Below, in pieces: positions 9,414-17,812 of a stretch of 64,000 nucleotides of DNA. Source of the stretch: Anammoximicrobium sp964486845 (GTDB taxonomy: Bacteria > Planctomycetota > Planctomycetia > Pirellulales > Pirellulaceae); assembly GCA_964486845.1 (NCBI GenBank), contig CAZAQY010000006.1, forward strand, positions 20,420 through 84,419, written 5' to 3'. The notes beneath the pieces are model-generated. The model was not told where the DNA came from. It ran no database searches and was given only the letters and a program-made list of their open reading frames with translations. The first letter of the stretch is position 1. Each line of letters opens with the position of its first letter. The position numbers and the translations under genes are program-made.

Positions 9414-10085
9414 CTAATACTCCAACCCAAGCTCTCCGGCGGAATTCACCGCCAACGTCCCGACGGCGACACGTTTTGACATCAGACCCTCCGCACATTC
9501 GGGAATTCCGAAAAGCCGATCGGCCCGCGCTCGAAGGGCTTCCGACTTGGCGAGAGTTTGAGCCTGTCGCTCCTCGTCCGGCGTTTCGGGAATCAGGATG
9601 ACGACGGTTCCGTCGGCGTCCGGCCGAGTGACCAGTTCCTGCGGCGGAACCGAAACGGAAGCAAACTTGACCTCAAAGTACCGCAGGCATCCCGTCTGGA
9701 AGGAATGACGCCGTGCGACCACGGGCCGAATCGCGGCGTGCCGCGACAACCGCTGCGGCAACGACTCCTTGGTCCCGATCCGGCCGCGTGCCGCACGCAC
9801 GGCGGCGTCCAGGTCGACGTCGCTGCCTTCCTACAGGGCGTAGCTGTCGCTGTGCCGCCGAAAAACGATCGACGATTTCTTCTTGAGTTCCTTCAGTGCC
9901 GCCCCGACGGCGGCGGGGTTCGCGGCGGGCGCCATGGCGAATTCGAGGACGTCCGCCGAAGCCTGCAGGCTCTGACGTTCGCCGATCACGCTCAACAAGC
10001 CAATGGTCTTGACCAGGCTCACGTGCAGCGGCTCATGGTCCGACAAACGCGTCAAGATCGTGTCGATTTCCAGCCCAGGAATTTG
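9414..10085 (-). pseudogene. BREX-type ATPase middle fragment with in-frame TAG
   Basis: On the minus strand the frame reads PGLEIDTILTRLSD, HVSLVKTIGLLSVIG, a short alanine-rich segment, SIVFRRHSDSYAL, then TAG (9831-9833), then EGSDVDLDAAVRAARGRIGTKESLPQRL and HSFQTGCLRYFEV, ending at 9414. The stop falls where related ATPases of this type have Trp (YxLWEGSDvD pattern), so a TGG-to-TAG change is inferred. The piece belongs between the missing P-loop half and the 4110-6771 fragment, in the correct order on the same strand. queA ends 28 bp from its left limit, so the N-terminal half has been deleted. Confidence 0.65.
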
Positions 10086-10112
10086 TAATGGTGGCGAATT
10101 TGCCGGGGCAGC

Positions 10113-11159
10113 TCACACGATCAGCATCGCGTCGCCGTAGCTGTAGAAGCGGTAACGCTCGCGAATGGCTTCGTCGTACGCGCGGCGGATCAGGCCGTCG
10201 CCGCCGAACGTGCGCACCAGAATCAGCAGGGTGCTTTTGGGCAGGTGGAAATTCGTCAGCAGGACGTCTACCGCACGAAACTGGTAAGGCGGGCGGATGA
10301 ACAGATCCGTCTCTCCTTGCCAGGCCTGCAACTGGCCGGAGGCGGTTGCGGTCTCCAGCGTCCGGACGGCCGTCGTACCCACGGCGACGATCCGGCCGCC
10401 GGCGGCGCGGATCGCGTTCAGGCGGGAGACGGTCGGCGCGTCGATCGAGGCCCACTCCGCGTGCATCGGATGCTCGTCGAGCTTCGCCGCAGTGATCGGG
10501 CGGAAGGTTCCCAAGCCGACGTGCAGGGTGACGCGGCAGATCTCGATCCCGCCATTTTGCAGCTCCTCCAGCAGTTGCGGCGTGAAGTGCAAGCCGGCGG
10601 TGGGGGCGGCAACCGCGCCTGGCTTTTCCGCATACACCGTCTGGTAGGTCTCCCGGTCGGAATCCACCATCTGGCCGTCGCGAATGTATGGCGGCAACGG
10701 CACGCGGCCGATTCGGTCCAGCAGGTTCAGTACGTCTTCGTCGGTTTCCGGCCGCGCGGCCCAAAGACCTTGCCCCACCTGGTCCAACAGCATCAGCCGG
10801 CACGTGTCCCGCCCCTCCCGGTCTTGCAGTGTCACGGTCTCGCCCGGCTTTAGCTTGCCGCGGGTCTTGGCCAATATCTTCCACACGCCGTGGTCGTCGC
10901 TGCCCAGGTAGAGCCCTTCCCAGCGGCCGCCAGTCTGGGTGCGATAACCGACCAGCCGCGCGGGGATGACGCGCGTGTCGTTCAGCACCAGACCGTCGCC
11001 GGCGGCAACGATCGCCGGCAGATCCCGCACGAATCGGTGCTCCAGCGTTTGCGTTTCGCGCCGGACGACCAGCAGCCGGGCATCGCTCCGGTCCGTCAGC
11101 GGGCTTTGCGCAATCAGCTCGCGAGGCAAATGGTAATCGTATTGTTCAAGTTCGGACAT
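10113..11159 (-). CDS. queA: S-adenosylmethionine:tRNA ribosyltransferase-isomerase (queuosine synthesis)
   Basis: Full-length 348-residue QueA, which transfers and isomerises the ribosyl group of SAM onto 7-aminomethyl-7-deazaguanine in tRNA to give epoxyqueuosine. Family segments are YDYHLPRELIAQSPLTDRSDARLLV near the start, LVLNDTRVIPARL, PTAGLHFTP, HVGLGTFRPI and TNFHLPKSTLL. It is monocistronic here, bounded by the broken ATPase on one side and a large palindrome on the other. The start ATG 11159 gives the expected N-terminus. Confidence 0.97.
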   Translation of the reverse strand: MSELEQYDYHLPRELIAQSPLTDRSDARLLVVRRETQTLEHRFVRDLPAIVAAGDGLVLNDTRVIPARLVGYRTQTGGRWEGLYLGSDDHGVWKILAKTRGKLKPGETVTLQDREGRDTCRLMLLDQVGQGLWAARPETDEDVLNLLDRIGRVPLPPYIRDGQMVDSDRETYQTVYAEKPGAVAAPTAGLHFTPQLLEELQNGGIEICRVTLHVGLGTFRPITAAKLDEHPMHAEWASIDAPTVSRLNAIRAAGGRIVAVGTTAVRTLETATASGQLQAWQGETDLFIRPPYQFRAVDVLLTNFHLPKSTLLILVRTFGGDGLIRRAYDEAIRERYRFYSYGDAMLIV

Positions 11160-11161
11160 TT

Positions 11162-11251
11162 TGGCGAGCGGCGGGCTTAGCCCGCCGGTTCCTTTGATGC
11201 TCGCAAACCAACCCCGGGGACAACCGTTGGGCTAACGCCCACCGCTCGCCA
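11162..11251 (-). repeat. 90-nt imperfect palindrome between queA and the ABC permease
   Basis: The segment starts TGGCGAGCGGCGGGCTTAGC and ends with its near reverse complement GCTAACGCCCACCGCTCGCCA. The centre is the quasi-palindrome AACCAACCCCGGGGACAACC. A decayed relative lies at 23571-23636, so this is a dispersed repeat. It separates the permease stop (11274) from the queA start and may form a terminator-like hairpin for the ABC operon. Confidence 0.75.
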
Positions 11252-11273
11252 GGATCTTAATCGCCGGGCGCCG

Positions 11274-12653
11274 TCAGCCTCGCCGGCGCCAGGTATGCTT
11301 CTTGAGCTGATCCAGCAGCACGGCCAACAGGATCAGCAAGCCAAACACCACCATTTGCTCATAGCTGGTTACGCCGGCCATGTTCAGGCCGTTTTGGATC
11401 ACGGCGATGATCAACGCGCCGATCAGCGTGCCGAAGATGCGTCCCTCGCCGCCGGCCAGACTGGTACCTCCGACGACCACCGCGGCGATGACCTGCAATT
11501 CGTACATGTTGCCGGCGCTCGGCCGGCCCCCGCTGAACCGCGAGGCGTCCACAATGCCGCTCAACCCGGTCAACACACCGCACAAGGCGTACACCAGGAT
11601 CAGCACGCCGAACACCGGTACGCCGGACAGGCGAGCGGCCTCCGCGTTGCCGCCCACCGCGTAAATATAGCGGCCCAACGAGGTGCGCGTCATCACGACG
11701 TGGGCCAAAATGTACAGCAGCACCATCAGCCAGACAGGGTTCGGGATGCCCACCAGGCTGCCGTTGCCCAGTGTGACGAACGACGGCGCTTCGACCCGCA
11801 CCGCTTCCGGAGTACCTTCCGTCGTTCCGCCCGCCAGCCAACTCTGGTAGCGCACGGCAATGATGAACGCCAGTCCGCGGGCGAGCATCATCAGCGACAG
11901 AGTGACAATAAAAGCCGGGACGCGAAAATAGGTTACCATGACGCCGGAAAACGCGCCGCACAACCCGCACACTCCCACGCCCAACAGGCAACACGCAAGG
12001 ATGGCCGGCGTTCCAGCGCCGGCGCCGCCGCCCCAGGTCTGGATCGACACGGCCGTCAGCACCGCCGACAGGGCCAGCAGGCTGCCCACGGACAGGTCGA
12101 TCCCGGCGGTGATGATGACCATTGTCATCCCGATGGCGATGATCGCCACGGCGGCATTTTGATTGACGACGTTCAGCAGGTTCTGCCGCGTGAAGAAGCT
12201 GGGCCACGGGTAGCTGCGCGGCTTGTAGACGCGCAGCCCCTGGAGTCCCGGAAATCTCTGTCCCCATTCTGCCAAACGCTGTTCCCGCAGCGGTCCCCAT
12301 TCCGAACCGGGGTGGTGGGTGGCGACCGCCTGCAGCCGCGCGCCCGACTGAGCGATTGTCTCCAGGGCCTGCCGCACCTCCGCCGCGCTTCCCTCCACGG
12401 TCTGGACCACGTTCCCGCCGTGAGTCTCCAACTCCTGGCGGATGGCCTCGGCGAACCGGCGGTCGCCAGCCGTCTTGCGGATCGCGATCAGCACCTGGGC
12501 CCCTGCGCCACAGTCGTCCAGGATGGTTCGGGCCAGCTTCCGGCCGGCCCCCGGCGAGACCGGGTGGTACGGCCCGACCGTCACCGCGCTGTAGTACGCA
12601 CACAGCGCCAGCAGTACCAGCACCGAACCATATTCCGACAGCAGGCGTTTCAT
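11274..12653 (-). CDS. Ribose-type (RbsC family) ABC sugar permease with extra periplasmic domain
   Basis: 459 residues, longer than the usual ~320. After a first membrane segment (residues ~8-28) comes an insert of about 115 residues, including AQVLIAIRKTAGDRRFAEAI and GGNVVQTVEGSAAEVRQAL, which resembles part of a type I sugar-binding fold. The normal RbsC core follows from about 165: IAIGMTMVIITAGIDLSVGS, GRYIYAVGGNAEAARLSG and GGTSLAGGEGRIFGT. Its start overlaps the ATPase stop by 4 bp (ATGA), so the two are translationally coupled. It should import a pentose or related sugar with the upstream ATPase and lipoprotein. The exact sugar is not determined. Confidence 0.9.
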   Translation of the reverse strand: MKRLLSEYGSVLVLLALCAYYSAVTVGPYHPVSPGAGRKLARTILDDCGAGAQVLIAIRKTAGDRRFAEAIRQELETHGGNVVQTVEGSAAEVRQALETIAQSGARLQAVATHHPGSEWGPLREQRLAEWGQRFPGLQGLRVYKPRSYPWPSFFTRQNLLNVVNQNAAVAIIAIGMTMVIITAGIDLSVGSLLALSAVLTAVSIQTWGGGAGAGTPAILACCLLGVGVCGLCGAFSGVMVTYFRVPAFIVTLSLMMLARGLAFIIAVRYQSWLAGGTTEGTPEAVRVEAPSFVTLGNGSLVGIPNPVWLMVLLYILAHVVMTRTSLGRYIYAVGGNAEAARLSGVPVFGVLILVYALCGVLTGLSGIVDASRFSGGRPSAGNMYELQVIAAVVVGGTSLAGGEGRIFGTLIGALIIAVIQNGLNMAGVTSYEQMVVFGLLILLAVLLDQLKKHTWRRRG

Positions 12654-14155
12654 CGGACCGCCAACTCCATGATCTGCTCTTGCGTGGCGCCGGCCACGTC
12701 GGCGATCTCGCCGGTGATGCGGCCGTCGTGCATCACCAAAATGCGGTCACCCATGCCGAGCACCTCGGGCAATTCGGAACTGATCATCAGCACCGCCTTG
12801 CCTTGGGCCGCCAAGCGGTTGATCAGCAGGTAGATTTCGTATTTCGCGCCCACGTCGATGCCGCGCGTGGGTTCGTCAAAGATAACGACTTCCGCATCGC
12901 GTGCCAGCCACTTGGCCAGCACGATCTTCTGCTGGTTCCCGCCGGACAGCGTGGCGGCGGCCTGCTTCCGGCCTGTCAACTTGATCTGCAACGGGTTGAC
13001 AAAACTCTCCAACGCGGCGCACTCGCGGCGGGCGCGGAGCAGTCCCCAGGGCGCGAAGCGGTTCATGTTGGGCAGGCTGAAATTCTCCTGGACGCTGCGG
13101 CTCAAGACCAATCCCTGGGACTTGCGGTCCTCGGTCAACAGGCAGATTCCGGCGGCGATCGCATCTCGCGGGCTGCTCAGACGCAGGGTCCGCCCGTCCA
13201 AAGCGATCGTGCCCCCGTCGCGGCGATCCGCGCCGAAAATCAGCCGGGCCGTCTCAGTGCGGCCGGCGCCGACCAGTCCGGTTAGCGTCACGACCTCGCC
13301 GCGGCGCACTTCGAACGACACGCCCCGCACCGCGCGCCCGCGTCTCAAATCGTTCACCACCAGACGCGGCGGGCCGATCCTTGCCGCTTGCTTGGGAAAC
13401 TCCGTGTCCAGCGTGCGGCCGACCATCATTTCAATGATCCGGTCTCGGCTCAGTTCGCCAATCGGCCGCATGCCGACGTGGGCTCCGTCGCGGAGCACCA
13501 TCACGCGGTCGGCGATCTCGAAAACCTCGCTCAGGCGGTGGCTGATGTAGATCACGCCGATGCCCTGGCTCTTCAGTTCGCGGATCACGGCAAACAGATG
13601 TTCGGTCTCCCGAGGCGACAGCGCCGCGCTGGGCTCGTCCATCACCACGACCCGCGCTTGCTGGGACAGGGCCTTGGCGATTTCCACCACCTGCTGCTCT
13701 GCGACGGTCAAGTCGCGGCAGGGCGTTTCCGGATCGATGGCCACCCCGATCCGCTGGAACAGTTCCCGGCTTCGGCGGCGTTCTTGCGCGATGGGCAGCC
13801 AGCTGAATCGGCGCGGTTCCCGGCCCAGGAAGATGTTTTCCCGCGCCGTCAGGGCCGGCACCAGGTTGAACTCCTGGTAGATAATGCTGATGCCCGCCTG
13901 TTGGGCGGCCAGCGGTCCGCGGAAGTGGACCGGGCGGCCACCGATTTCGATCGAGCCCGCGTCGAACCGCAGAGCGCCGCCCAGGATCTTGATCAGCGTG
14001 CTCTTGCCCGCCCCGTTCTCGCCCACCAGCGCCAGCACTTCGCCGGCGCGCAGCTGCAGGTCGACGCCGCGCAGGGCACGTACGCCGGGATAGGTCTTTT
14101 CGATCCCTCGCATCACCAGCAGCGGATGTCGGACGTCAGGGGCGTCGCCAGTCAT
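12650..14155 (-). CDS. Ribose-type (RbsA family) sugar ABC transporter ATPase
   Basis: 501 residues with two fused nucleotide-binding domains. The first has GENGAGKST, LTVAEQQVVEIAKAL and VVMDEPSAAL. The second has the degenerate loop GLVGAGRTE and the signature LSGGNQQKIVLAKWL with VIFDEPTRGID. This is the usual RbsA/XylG architecture. ATG 14155 was chosen because homology begins at LLVMRGIEKTYPGVRAL. The open frame upstream runs through a repeat array and is an artefact. It is coupled to the permease by a 4-bp overlap and preceded by the substrate-binding lipoprotein gene. Confidence 0.93.
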   Translation of the reverse strand: MTGDAPDVRHPLLVMRGIEKTYPGVRALRGVDLQLRAGEVLALVGENGAGKSTLIKILGGALRFDAGSIEIGGRPVHFRGPLAAQQAGISIIYQEFNLVPALTARENIFLGREPRRFSWLPIAQERRRSRELFQRIGVAIDPETPCRDLTVAEQQVVEIAKALSQQARVVVMDEPSAALSPRETEHLFAVIRELKSQGIGVIYISHRLSEVFEIADRVMVLRDGAHVGMRPIGELSRDRIIEMMVGRTLDTEFPKQAARIGPPRLVVNDLRRGRAVRGVSFEVRRGEVVTLTGLVGAGRTETARLIFGADRRDGGTIALDGRTLRLSSPRDAIAAGICLLTEDRKSQGLVLSRSVQENFSLPNMNRFAPWGLLRARRECAALESFVNPLQIKLTGRKQAAATLSGGNQQKIVLAKWLARDAEVVIFDEPTRGIDVGAKYEIYLLINRLAAQGKAVLMISSELPEVLGMGDRILVMHDGRITGEIADVAGATQEQIMELAVR

Positions 14156-14195
14156 GAGTCGCGGGGATCCTGAAACGAAGCAGCGGAGATCCGGT

Positions 14196-14385
14196 GTGGC
14201 ACGGCCTACTTGTTGGCCGTGCCGAAGGCCGGCACGACGCGGCAAGCACGGCCAACAAGTAGGCCGTGCCACCCGGAGTTGAACACGGCCAACAAGTAGG
14301 CCGTGCCACATCGGAGTTGAACACGGCCAACAAGTAGGCCGTGCCACATCGGAGTTGAACACGGCCAACAAGTAGGCCGTGCCAC
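14196..14385. repeat. Repeat array: one inverted and four direct copies of a 26-bp unit
   Basis: A 26-bp unit beginning CACGGCCAACAAGTAGGCCG is present exactly at 14247-14272, 14284-14309, 14322-14347 and 14360-14385, with 37-38 bp periods. An exact reverse complement lies at 14196-14221. The spacers are near-identical (ATCGGAGTTGAA type). The inverted copy can pair with the first direct copy (25-nt loop). It lies between the binding-protein gene and the ATPase gene of one operon, so it may lower expression of the ATPase and permease relative to the binding protein. It is not a CRISPR: the spacers are too short and identical. Confidence 0.9.
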
Positions 14386-14412
14386 CCGCGTCGGGCGCTG
14401 GTTTCCCTTACG

Positions 14413-15408
14413 TTACTTGAGCGCCGGGTCGCGGTCGGCGTCGGCCTTGCGGTACAGTTCGGTCGGAATGTAGATCACCTTATCAAACGGTTCGCCGTCG
14501 AGGTACTTGAGGATGTTTTGGGCCGTGATGGAGCCCATTTTTTCGGGGAACTGGATCGGATCGGCGTAGATCCTGCCGTCCTTGATCGCCTGCTTGCCCT
14601 CGAGTTGGCCGTCAAAGCCGATGATCTTGACCTGCTCCGTCTTGCCGACCTGTTTCAGGGCGGTCGCTGCGCCCAGGGCCGACGGGTCGTTGATGGCGAA
14701 GATGGCGGACAGGTTGGGATGGGCCTGCAGGGCGTCGGCCGCAGCGCGGAACCCCTGGTCCTGGAGTCCGCCGCCTTCGAGTTCGGCCACGATTTCGATC
14801 TTGCCGCTGGTGCGTTCCTCGTTGCGCTTGTCGATCACCTCGCGGAAACCGCGCACGCGTTCCACGCACGAGTTGGCTTGTTTGAAGTGCAAGATCAGCA
14901 CTTGCCCGCCGCCGTCGCCCAGGACTTCGATCATGGCCTCGCCGGCCAGCTTGCCGCCCTGATAGTTGTCCGTCCCGACGTGCCCGGCGACTTCCACCTC
15001 CTTGACCTCACACTCCAGATCGCAGGTGAAGACGGGGACTCCGGCCTCGTTGGCCTTCTCGATCGCCGGCCCGATGGCAATGCGGTCGGTGGGGTTCAGC
15101 ACGATCGCGGTGACCTTCTGCGCCAGAAAGTTCTCGACGTGTTTCGCCTGTTCCTGGACATCCCGTTCGGCATCGCTGACGATGACGTGGAAACCGTTCC
15201 GCTGCGCCTCGGCGGTCAACGAATCGGCGATGATCTTGAAAAACGGGTTCTTCAGGGTCAGAGCCGAAAAACCGATCGTGCCGCGGCTGGCTTCCGCTGC
15301 CGGCGCCGATGACGTTCCCGGATTCTGGTTCCCAGATGGCGCCGGCTGTGGGGCACAGCCGGCTACCGCCACCAGGACGATTGCCCAGACGTTGGTTCGT
15401 ACGCGCAT
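14413..15408 (-). CDS. Sugar ABC transporter substrate-binding lipoprotein (RbsB-like)
   Basis: 331 residues from ATG 15408, which has GAGGAGG about 7 nt upstream. The signal peptide ends in a lipobox VAVAGC with Cys18. The mature part is a type I periplasmic binding protein: TIGFSALTLKNPFFKIIADSL, FLAQKVTAIVLNPTDRIAI, HVGTDNYQGGKLAGEAM and IFAINDPSALGAATALKQ. It should capture ribose or a similar sugar for the ATPase and permease downstream. The strong RBS against the repeat array downstream fits higher expression of the binding protein than of the membrane parts. Confidence 0.92.
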   Translation of the reverse strand: MRVRTNVWAIVLVAVAGCAPQPAPSGNQNPGTSSAPAAEASRGTIGFSALTLKNPFFKIIADSLTAEAQRNGFHVIVSDAERDVQEQAKHVENFLAQKVTAIVLNPTDRIAIGPAIEKANEAGVPVFTCDLECEVKEVEVAGHVGTDNYQGGKLAGEAMIEVLGDGGGQVLILHFKQANSCVERVRGFREVIDKRNEERTSGKIEIVAELEGGGLQDQGFRAAADALQAHPNLSAIFAINDPSALGAATALKQVGKTEQVKIIGFDGQLEGKQAIKDGRIYADPIQFPEKMGSITAQNILKYLDGEPFDKVIYIPTELYRKADADRDPALK

Positions 15409-15776
15409 CGCGGATCCCTCCTCAAAAAATGGACGGACGTTAACGTAGGGGCATGGCCGGCGAGTGTCAAGCTGACGTCGCGCGGAGCGGCGGCGTGTGA
15501 GGGCGCGCGAAGCGGGCAAAGTCGTGCGGCCGGATGCCGGGTGCCGTGGGACGAGTCGAGAAGCCCGGCTTTTCCGGCCAGCCGGGCTTGTGGACGGGTG
15601 ACCCGTTCAACGGCAGTCCCTGGCGGCCCTTGAGAATCGCTACAGCCCCTTCTTTCAGCCCCCTTGGCGGCAGCGAAGATATTGGCTTTCAGCTTGTTTC
15701 CCGTGTGCGGTTGCCCTACAATGCCTTCGAGTCAAAAGCCGCGTCTCCGCGCCAAGAGAAAAGGCAACGGCCGCCC
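15409..15776. other. Divergent control region between ABC operon and nucleoside hydrolase
   Basis: It holds no gene. It contains a hairpin with exact 10-bp arms, AAGCCCGGCT (15561-15570) and AGCCGGGCTT (15580-15589), a member of a family of similar hairpins in this window, and a candidate promoter for the nucleoside hydrolase. The stretch next to 15409 carries the ABC operon leader. Confidence 0.6.
15694..15722 (+). promoter_or_regulatory. Candidate sigma70-type promoter for nucleoside hydrolase
   Basis: TTGTTT (15694-15699), a 17-nt spacer and TACAAT (15717-15722) match the housekeeping consensus at 4/6 and 5/6. The start codon is 55 nt downstream. This is prediction by eye only. Confidence 0.35.
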
Positions 15777-16718
15777 ATGCCCCGAAAGCTGATCATCGAC
15801 TGTGACCCAGGGATCGACGACGCGGTGGCCCTGTGTCTGGCCCTGTTCGACCCTCGGCTGGAAATCCTGGCCGTGACCGCCGTCGAAGGGAACGTCTCCG
15901 CGGCGCAAGTGAACGTGAACGTCCAGGCGGTCATCGACTACTTGGATCCGCCGCGGTCACCGCGTTTGGGCTCCGCTACGCCCTGCGACGCCCCTCCGGC
16001 GGCGGACTTGCGGCGATTGCACGGCGACAACGGCTTGGCCAACCTCGATTTGCCCGTGGCGCAACTGCACCATCAGCACCCCTCGGAGAAGATTATTTGC
16101 GACGAAGTACGTTCTGCGCCGGAACAGGTCACGCTCCTGTGCCTGGGGCCGCTGACCAATCTGGCCCGCGCCTTCCAGCGGGATCCGTCGCTGCCCCTGC
16201 TGGTGGATCATGTGATCATCTCCGGCGGCAGCCTGGGATGCATCGGCAACGTGACTCCGGCGGCTGAATTCAACATGTTCTACGATCCGCTGGCGGCCCG
16301 CGCCGTGTTCCGCTCGGCGACCACCCGCACCCTGATTCCGCTGGACGTGGGCGAACAGGTCAAATTGACGCTGGACATCATCGAGCAGTTGCCCAGCGAG
16401 TCGACGCGGGCGGGCCGACTGCTGCGGCACGTGATCCCGTTCGCCTTCCGGGCGTACCGGCAGCAGCTGGGACTGGAGAGCATCTTCCTGGAGGGTGTGG
16501 TGGCCCTGACCGCCGTGCTGCACCCCGAGTTGTTCGAGACGGAGGAAATGGCGGGCGACGTCGAGACCATCGGCGAATTGACGAAAGGGGCCACGATTTT
16601 CGATCGCCGCAGTCAGGCTCCGGGACGTTCCAACATGGCGGTGGCGACCGAGGTGGATGCGGTGGCGGTCAAGGACAGCATTCTCCGCGGCATCGCCGAG
16701 GCGGGCCGGGCGACGTGA
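15777..16718 (+). CDS. Nucleoside hydrolase (inosine/uridine-preferring type)
   Basis: 313 residues from ATG 15777 (MPRKLIIDCDPGIDDA). The calcium-binding DxDxxxDD signature is complete (Asp8, Asp10, Asp14, Asp15). EFNMFYDPLAARAVF carries the conserved N...DPxAA segment, and ISGGSLGCIGNVTPAAEFN is typical. The enzyme splits ribonucleosides into base and ribose. It is divergent from a ribose-type ABC transporter, suggesting nucleoside and ribose salvage. The open frame upstream (from 15534) has no family similarity. The preferred base is not predictable here. Confidence 0.92.
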   Translation: MPRKLIIDCDPGIDDAVALCLALFDPRLEILAVTAVEGNVSAAQVNVNVQAVIDYLDPPRSPRLGSATPCDAPPAADLRRLHGDNGLANLDLPVAQLHHQHPSEKIICDEVRSAPEQVTLLCLGPLTNLARAFQRDPSLPLLVDHVIISGGSLGCIGNVTPAAEFNMFYDPLAARAVFRSATTRTLIPLDVGEQVKLTLDIIEQLPSESTRAGRLLRHVIPFAFRAYRQQLGLESIFLEGVVALTAVLHPELFETEEMAGDVETIGELTKGATIFDRRSQAPGRSNMAVATEVDAVAVKDSILRGIAEAGRAT

Positions 16719-16834
16719 GCAGCGTTTGAGAAATAACGGTCCAGAGTTGGTTGCCGATCATCACACGGAGTGTGATGGCTACTTTGACGGGGCGACGGTC
16801 ATTTCTCGAAAGCTGCCATCGCGGGGAGAACGCC

Positions 16835-17752
16835 ATGAATTTGCTGTCTGAGGCCGGACGCGCGCCATTCCAGCCGGGCACGCTATGGCGGCGGTTGCTG
16901 GCCGTCACGCAGCGGGCCCTGCAAAGCGGCGCTTTGCAGCCCATCCCCACCGACTTTCTGTACCTGGACGACGGCGGCATCCGCTTCCTCGTGCGCCTCG
17001 TGCGGCATCTGGCCCGTAAGCCCCGGCCGTCAAGTGCCGCGGCGCCGCAGGACGCGCCGCGCCGGAATCCCTTCCTGCCGTACGATCCCGAGTTGTACGT
17101 GGCCGATGCGTCGCCGCAGCACGTCTGCCTGCTGAACAAGTTCAACGTCGTCGAGCACCACCTGCTGATCGTGACGCGGACGTTCGAAGAGCAGGAAACG
17201 CTGCTGGCGCGGCAGGATTTTGAGTCGCTTTTCAGGTGCCTGGCCGAGTACGAGGGACTGGGCTTCTACAACAGCGGCATGGTGGCCGGGGCCAGCCAGT
17301 CGCACAAGCACCTGCAACTGGTGCCGCTGCCGCTTGATCCTGCCGGCCCCGCGCTGCCGATCGCGCCGGCCATCGACTCGGCGGAGATCACCGCGGACGT
17401 GCGCAGCCTCGAAACGCTGCCCTTTCCGCACGCCATCGTCGCCCTGGAGGCCGGCGCCGGCGCGGCGCCGGAAACCGCGGCAACCCAGGCGCACGATCGG
17501 TATCCGCGACTGTTGTCCGCCATCGGCGTCGACGTGCCCGCCGCCCGCGACCGGATAACGAAGCCTTACAACCTGCTCGTGACGCGGCGGTGGATGCTTG
17601 CCGTGCCACGGGTCCGCGAGTGCTTCCAGTCGATCTCTTGCAACTCGCTGACGTTTGCGGGCGTTTTGCTGGCGCGCGATGAAGAGCAACTCGCGCGGCT
17701 CCAGCGACACGGTCCTCTGGCGGCCATGCGGCACGTGGCCGGCACAGAATAG
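16835..17752 (+). CDS. ATP adenylyltransferase / Ap4A phosphorylase-like protein
   Basis: 305 residues from ATG 16835 with a GGGGAGA site 5-6 nt upstream. The segments HVCLLNKFNVVEHHLLIVTR, GFYNSGMVAGASQSHKHLQLVPLP (HxHxQ active site) and KPYNLLVTRRWMLAVPR are those of the APA1/APA2-type diadenosine tetraphosphate phosphorylases. The expected reaction is phosphorolysis of Ap4A to ATP and ADP in the cytoplasm. It follows the nucleoside hydrolase after 116 bp, which contains a short hairpin (TCACACGGAGTGTGA). It ends just before a strong hairpin terminator. Confidence 0.9.
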   Translation: MNLLSEAGRAPFQPGTLWRRLLAVTQRALQSGALQPIPTDFLYLDDGGIRFLVRLVRHLARKPRPSSAAAPQDAPRRNPFLPYDPELYVADASPQHVCLLNKFNVVEHHLLIVTRTFEEQETLLARQDFESLFRCLAEYEGLGFYNSGMVAGASQSHKHLQLVPLPLDPAGPALPIAPAIDSAEITADVRSLETLPFPHAIVALEAGAGAAPETAATQAHDRYPRLLSAIGVDVPAARDRITKPYNLLVTRRWMLAVPRVRECFQSISCNSLTFAGVLLARDEEQLARLQRHGPLAAMRHVAGTE

Positions 17753-17785
17753 AGAAGCCCGGCTCTTTCAAAAAGCCGGGCTTCT
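17753..17785. terminator. Bidirectional hairpin terminator
   Basis: AGAAGCCCGGCT (17753-17764) and AGCCGGGCTTCT (17774-17785) are exact 12-bp arms with a 9-nt A/T-rich loop. It lies between the convergent genes ending at 17752 and 17813. It belongs to the same hairpin family as 15561-15589 and 62116-62148. Confidence 0.75.
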
Positions 17786-17812
17786 GTGAGGTGCAGGCTC
17801 GTGTTTCGGGGC

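Noticed and set aside
14156..14371. Extended N-terminus of the RbsA-type ATPase
   Set aside because: The extra residues are a translation of the tandem repeat; ABC ATPase homology starts at 14155.
14196..14385. CRISPR-like appearance of the repeat array
   Set aside because: The spacers are 11-12 bp and nearly identical, one copy is inverted, and there are no cas genes.
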